Shown here: piece after piece, positions 61,591 through 64,000 of the stretch
Numbering within the stretch: the first letter of the stretch is position 1
How the letters are laid out: each line of letters starts with the position of its first letter
From: Pardosa pseudoannulata
Lineage: Eukaryota; Arthropoda; Arachnida; Araneae; Lycosidae
Length of the DNA: 64,000 nt
NCBI GenBank assembly: GCA_032207245.1
Contig: CM063501.1
Coordinates: 60,589,170-60,653,169, forward strand
Direction of reading: 5' to 3'
Notes under the pieces: generated by a model
The model's database searches: none
What the model was told of the DNA's origin: nothing
Seen by the model: only the letters and a program-made list of their open reading frames with translations
Program-made: the position numbers and the translations under genes

Positions 61591-61845
61591 AAAAATACCG
61601 CCTTCTTACCCTTAAGTTGTTGCATGGATATTTTGTTTTGTATTCAGAGTAACACTGCATTTTTTCTAATCTCTTGATGTAAAGAGTAATATCTATGACA
61701 CATTCTGGGCCATGTTTCCTAAAGCAAATTGTGAATAAAATGTGCCATATAATCAAAGAAATAATAACATTAAATTTGTAGTACAGTATACTTCTTCTTA
61801 ACCGACCTAAAGGGGACCGATAAAGACAGGGGATACAGCTCATAG
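61591..61845. repeat. dispersed repeat, copy 1 (pogo-like?)
   Basis: It shares about 230 bases with 62541-62790: AAAAATACCGCCTTCT, CCCTTAAGTTGTTGCATGG, TCTTGATGTAAAGAGTAATA, GACACATTCTGGGCCATG and GTAGTACAGTATACTTCTT. Its right end stops shortly after GACCTAAAGGGGACC. Confidence 0.85.
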
Positions 61846-62540
61846 CTAAGGCTCCCCGAACAATCTTCAACTACCCCGATACAGTAGATATGAAGCTTAG
61901 TCTGTTATGTCCACCTCAAAGACAACAGGATTAATGCCCGCTGAACTTTATTTTTTTAAAAATCCAAAGCATGAAAACTTCGGATGGTAAAACCACTTTG
62001 TAGAGTGACAACAAGGAAACCCGATATCCACGGAGCCAAGTGCAAACATCCGCTTAAGGTATCCGCCCAAATGCGAGAATTTCTCTTCACTGGCATTTGG
62101 GGAATTTAGAATGTTTCGTTAGGATGAACATATTAATATTCATGAGATGCAAGCAACCGACTTTGACGGTTTTTCTCTTCCTGTGAGACATTGGATTTAC
62201 AGTCGGTGGTGATTTTGATGCAGACTGGGTACTAACCCTGGAGGAAGACTGTTTAGACGCCTCAATTTTCCCATAAATTCAAAACCTACTCATTAACAAG
62301 CGAAAATCTGTGGTTTACACTATTGTAGAATAGCTAGAAACTGCATAGCAGTGGTGTGAAACATGCCACTTTTCCATAATCTTACTCGCTTTTACAATCT
62401 ATCAACCACACTTTAAATTTCATTGATGTAGGACTAATTTCATGTACTTTCACATGTTTGGGTGGTCACGGAAGGTGTAATGATTCCGCCTCCTAATGCT
62501 TAAAGTATAATTTGAACAAAGCTTTACAACGTCTAATAAT
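61846..62540. other. unique DNA between direct repeats
   Basis: Mixed composition (e.g. GATATCCACGGAGCCAAG, CAGTCGGTGGTGATTTTG). No long open frame or recognised element is seen. It may be an interior region flanked by the two direct repeats 950 bp apart. Confidence 0.35.
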
Positions 62541-62815
62541 AAAAATACCGCCTTCTCACCCTTAAGTTGTTGCATGGATATTTTGTTTTGTATTCAGAGT
62601 AGCACTGAATTTTTCTAATCTCTTGATGTAAAGAGTAATATCGATGACACATTCTGGGCCATGTACCCTAAAGCAAATTGTGAATATAGTGTACCATATG
62701 ATCAAAGAAGTAATAACATTCAATTTGTAGTACAGTATACTTCTTTTTAACTGACCTAAATGGGACCTGTAATCAGCCGGTTAAGCGAAATTTCTGTTAA
62801 AGCGGAGAATAAAAA
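62541..62815. repeat. dispersed repeat, copy 2 with terminal motif
   Basis: It continues past copy 1 into GGGACCTGTAATCAGCCGG and TTAAGCGAAATTTCTG, ending TTAAAGCGGAG. In inverse, CTTTAACAG...CGCTTAACCGG resembles the start of pogo/Tigger-type Tc1-mariner elements. The family call is tentative. Confidence 0.7.
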
Positions 62816-63165
62816 AAATATTTAATTGATGGAAATGTACTTTTTTATAGTTAAAGATAGCATTGATTAAATGTGGGAGTTTATTACTAAATTTTTGCTT
62901 ACCATTAATAAGAATATTTAAAAAATTCAGTCATTCTTTTCTGCTGAATGTTGAAAATTCGCGACTCGCAGCATAACTTCGACATTTTTTTTTTTTTTTT
63001 TTTTTTTTTTAATAAGCACAGCAATATAGGAAGTCAATGCCTGTTGTTCCACAAAACATAAAAGCATTTCCTATGAAAAAAATTTTTAAATAAGGAATTT
63101 TCATTTTTTAAAACTTTTAAATAAAGTTTTTAAAGTAATTATGGTCAGTTATAGTGGAGAACATA
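62816..63165. other. AT-rich DNA with T run
   Basis: A T run spans 62987-63010. Nothing else is recognised. Confidence 0.45.
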
Positions 63166-63729
63166 TTAACACATTGTGTGCGGGTACATTTCACAGAGGA
63201 ATTGTACCGGGAGCGGGCGTTTTGCGCGTAAATTTAGTTATTCAGTTAAATCTCAATAGATTGAAAATTATTTCATTTTTTAACTAACTTTTCGTATTTT
63301 ATATTGAAATATATAAACAAATATATAAATAGAAAAATATAAATAACAACCATAAGATTTTTGTAAGTAAAAAATATATTTTTAGTGGATAAATTTATAA
63401 TAGTATCGTAAATATAAAAAATGAAATAGAAATAGTAGTATATAGTTTTAATTTTTTCGAATTATGTTATATATAAACATTTTTACAGTATAAAAATGAA
63501 AAGAGTAATCATAAAACTAATAATGGAAAAACTAGTTTTTATTTGTCTAAATTTTTCCAGAATCTATGTAGTAAACAAGAATATTAGCTTCGTTTTCCTG
63601 TATATACCTTTATTTTTGTAACCACAAACAAACCATGTTGTTACTCTAACCCGTACTAGTACGTGCCCCGCTCTCAAGTATCAATCGTCAGAAAAAGTAC
63701 TAGTAAGTGTCCCGCATATAATGTGTTAA
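63166..63729 (-). mobile_element. piggyBac-like MITE, family A, copy 2
   Basis: TTAA at both ends (63166-63169 and 63726-63729). Inverted termini TTAACACATTGTGTGCGGG and, reversed, TTAACACATTATATGCGGG. The full length aligns with 346-941 in the opposite orientation. The right flank (TTAATATAGCATATA) continues as the host repeat known from 37571 onward, confirming the boundary at the base. Confidence 0.93.
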
Positions 63730-63926
63730 TATAGCATATACTTTTACATATACCACAAAAATTAAACGATTTATTTCTTTAGTAAAAATGTTATTACCAC
63801 GAAAGCAACCCTTTCAGATTAAAGCCATTCTTTTGTAGCTTTTTTCATTATTAATCATTTAACGTAAAAGGACAAAGTTCTTGCAGATGATTTCTTTAGA
63901 CTGAACTCGTCTAATGTTTATGTATA
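63730..63926. repeat. host repeat segment shared with 37770-37968
   Basis: CACAAAAATTAAAC, TTTCTTTAGTAAAAATGTTA, CCCTTTCAGATTA and TTGCAGATGATTTCTTTAGA appear in the same order as in the 37-38-kb repeat. Confidence 0.92.
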
Positions 63927-63979
63927 AGTATCAATCGTCAGAAAACGTACTGGTACGTGTCCCGCATACAGTGTGTTAA
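63927..63979 (-). mobile_element. piggyBac family A, 53-bp terminal fragment
   Basis: AGTATCAATCGTCAGAAAAC, ACGTACTGGTACGTG and TCCCGCATACAGTGTGTTAA match the last 53 bases of copy 2. It is fused to the host repeat at a shared ATAAG/CAAG junction and retains its TTAA end at 63976-63979. Confidence 0.88.
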
Positions 63980-64000
63980 AAAGAAAGTCGGTAAAGAAGG

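Overview
The window is nuclear DNA from a eukaryote with a very AT-rich, repeat-dense genome. The tRNA-derived SINEs with target-site duplications, several piggyBac-type TTAA elements, long (TA)n and (CA)n tracts and tiny chance ORFs all say this. An arthropod is the most natural reading and an arachnid is possible, but nothing in the sequence settles the species. I found no intact host protein-coding gene, rRNA, functional tRNA or CRISPR array. Almost every ORF of 60-160 codons lies in a microsatellite, a repeat, or a short GC-richer block where several frames are open at once.

Mobile elements are the only features with recognisable function. Four piggyBac-like families are present. Family A lies at 346-941, 63166-63729 and as fragments at 37245-37400 and 63927-63979. 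Family B (14809-15593) keeps a broken N-terminal piece of transposase. Family C is at 51263-51588. Family D (about 35281-35772) keeps the C-terminal cysteine-rich domain. A tRNA-derived SINE family (SINE-1) occurs at 23929-24112 and 47963-48142 with clean target duplications, at 14655-15616 where it is split by the family B element, and at 41449-41750. A second tRNA-headed family (SINE-2) is at about 10080-10428 and 55491-56182. There is a probable solo LTR at 2940-3150 and weaker LTR-like blocks. A 570-bp element with roughly 110-bp inverted repeats and a 5-bp duplication (26368-26937) and a 2.4-kb fold-back structure (34531-36889) complete the set.

The rest is dominated by short tandem arrays of two to six long units, each unrelated in sequence to most of the others: 195 bp x3 (4.9 kb), 263 bp x2 (12.3 kb), 414 bp x2 (16.1 kb), about 400 bp x6 joined to about 275 bp x3 (19.6-22.7 kb), a palindromic array (24.7-25.7 kb), about 325 bp x6 (27.6-29.6 kb), 170 bp x4 (29.6-30.2 kb), a microsatellite-bearing array (31.8-33.5 kb), 138 bp x5 (40.5-41.2 kb), about 325 bp x5 or more (43.2-45.9 kb), about 715 bp x3 (49.0-51.0 kb) and 64 bp x3 (56.7 kb). 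Several insertions can be dated against them because a neighbouring copy preserves the empty site.

Scattered through this are isolated GC-richer, non-repetitive blocks (about 6.7-7.3, 11.4-11.9, 17.0-17.3, 33.6-34.2, 38.4-38.9, 45.9-46.3, 52.3-52.9, 57.3-57.6 and 60.7-61.3 kb). They lack convincing coding signatures but carry dyads resembling homeodomain, TALE, DRE or CTCF sites. The simplest reading is a gene-poor intergenic or intronic region with possible conserved regulatory islands embedded in repeats. That reading is inference and needs cross-species alignment.
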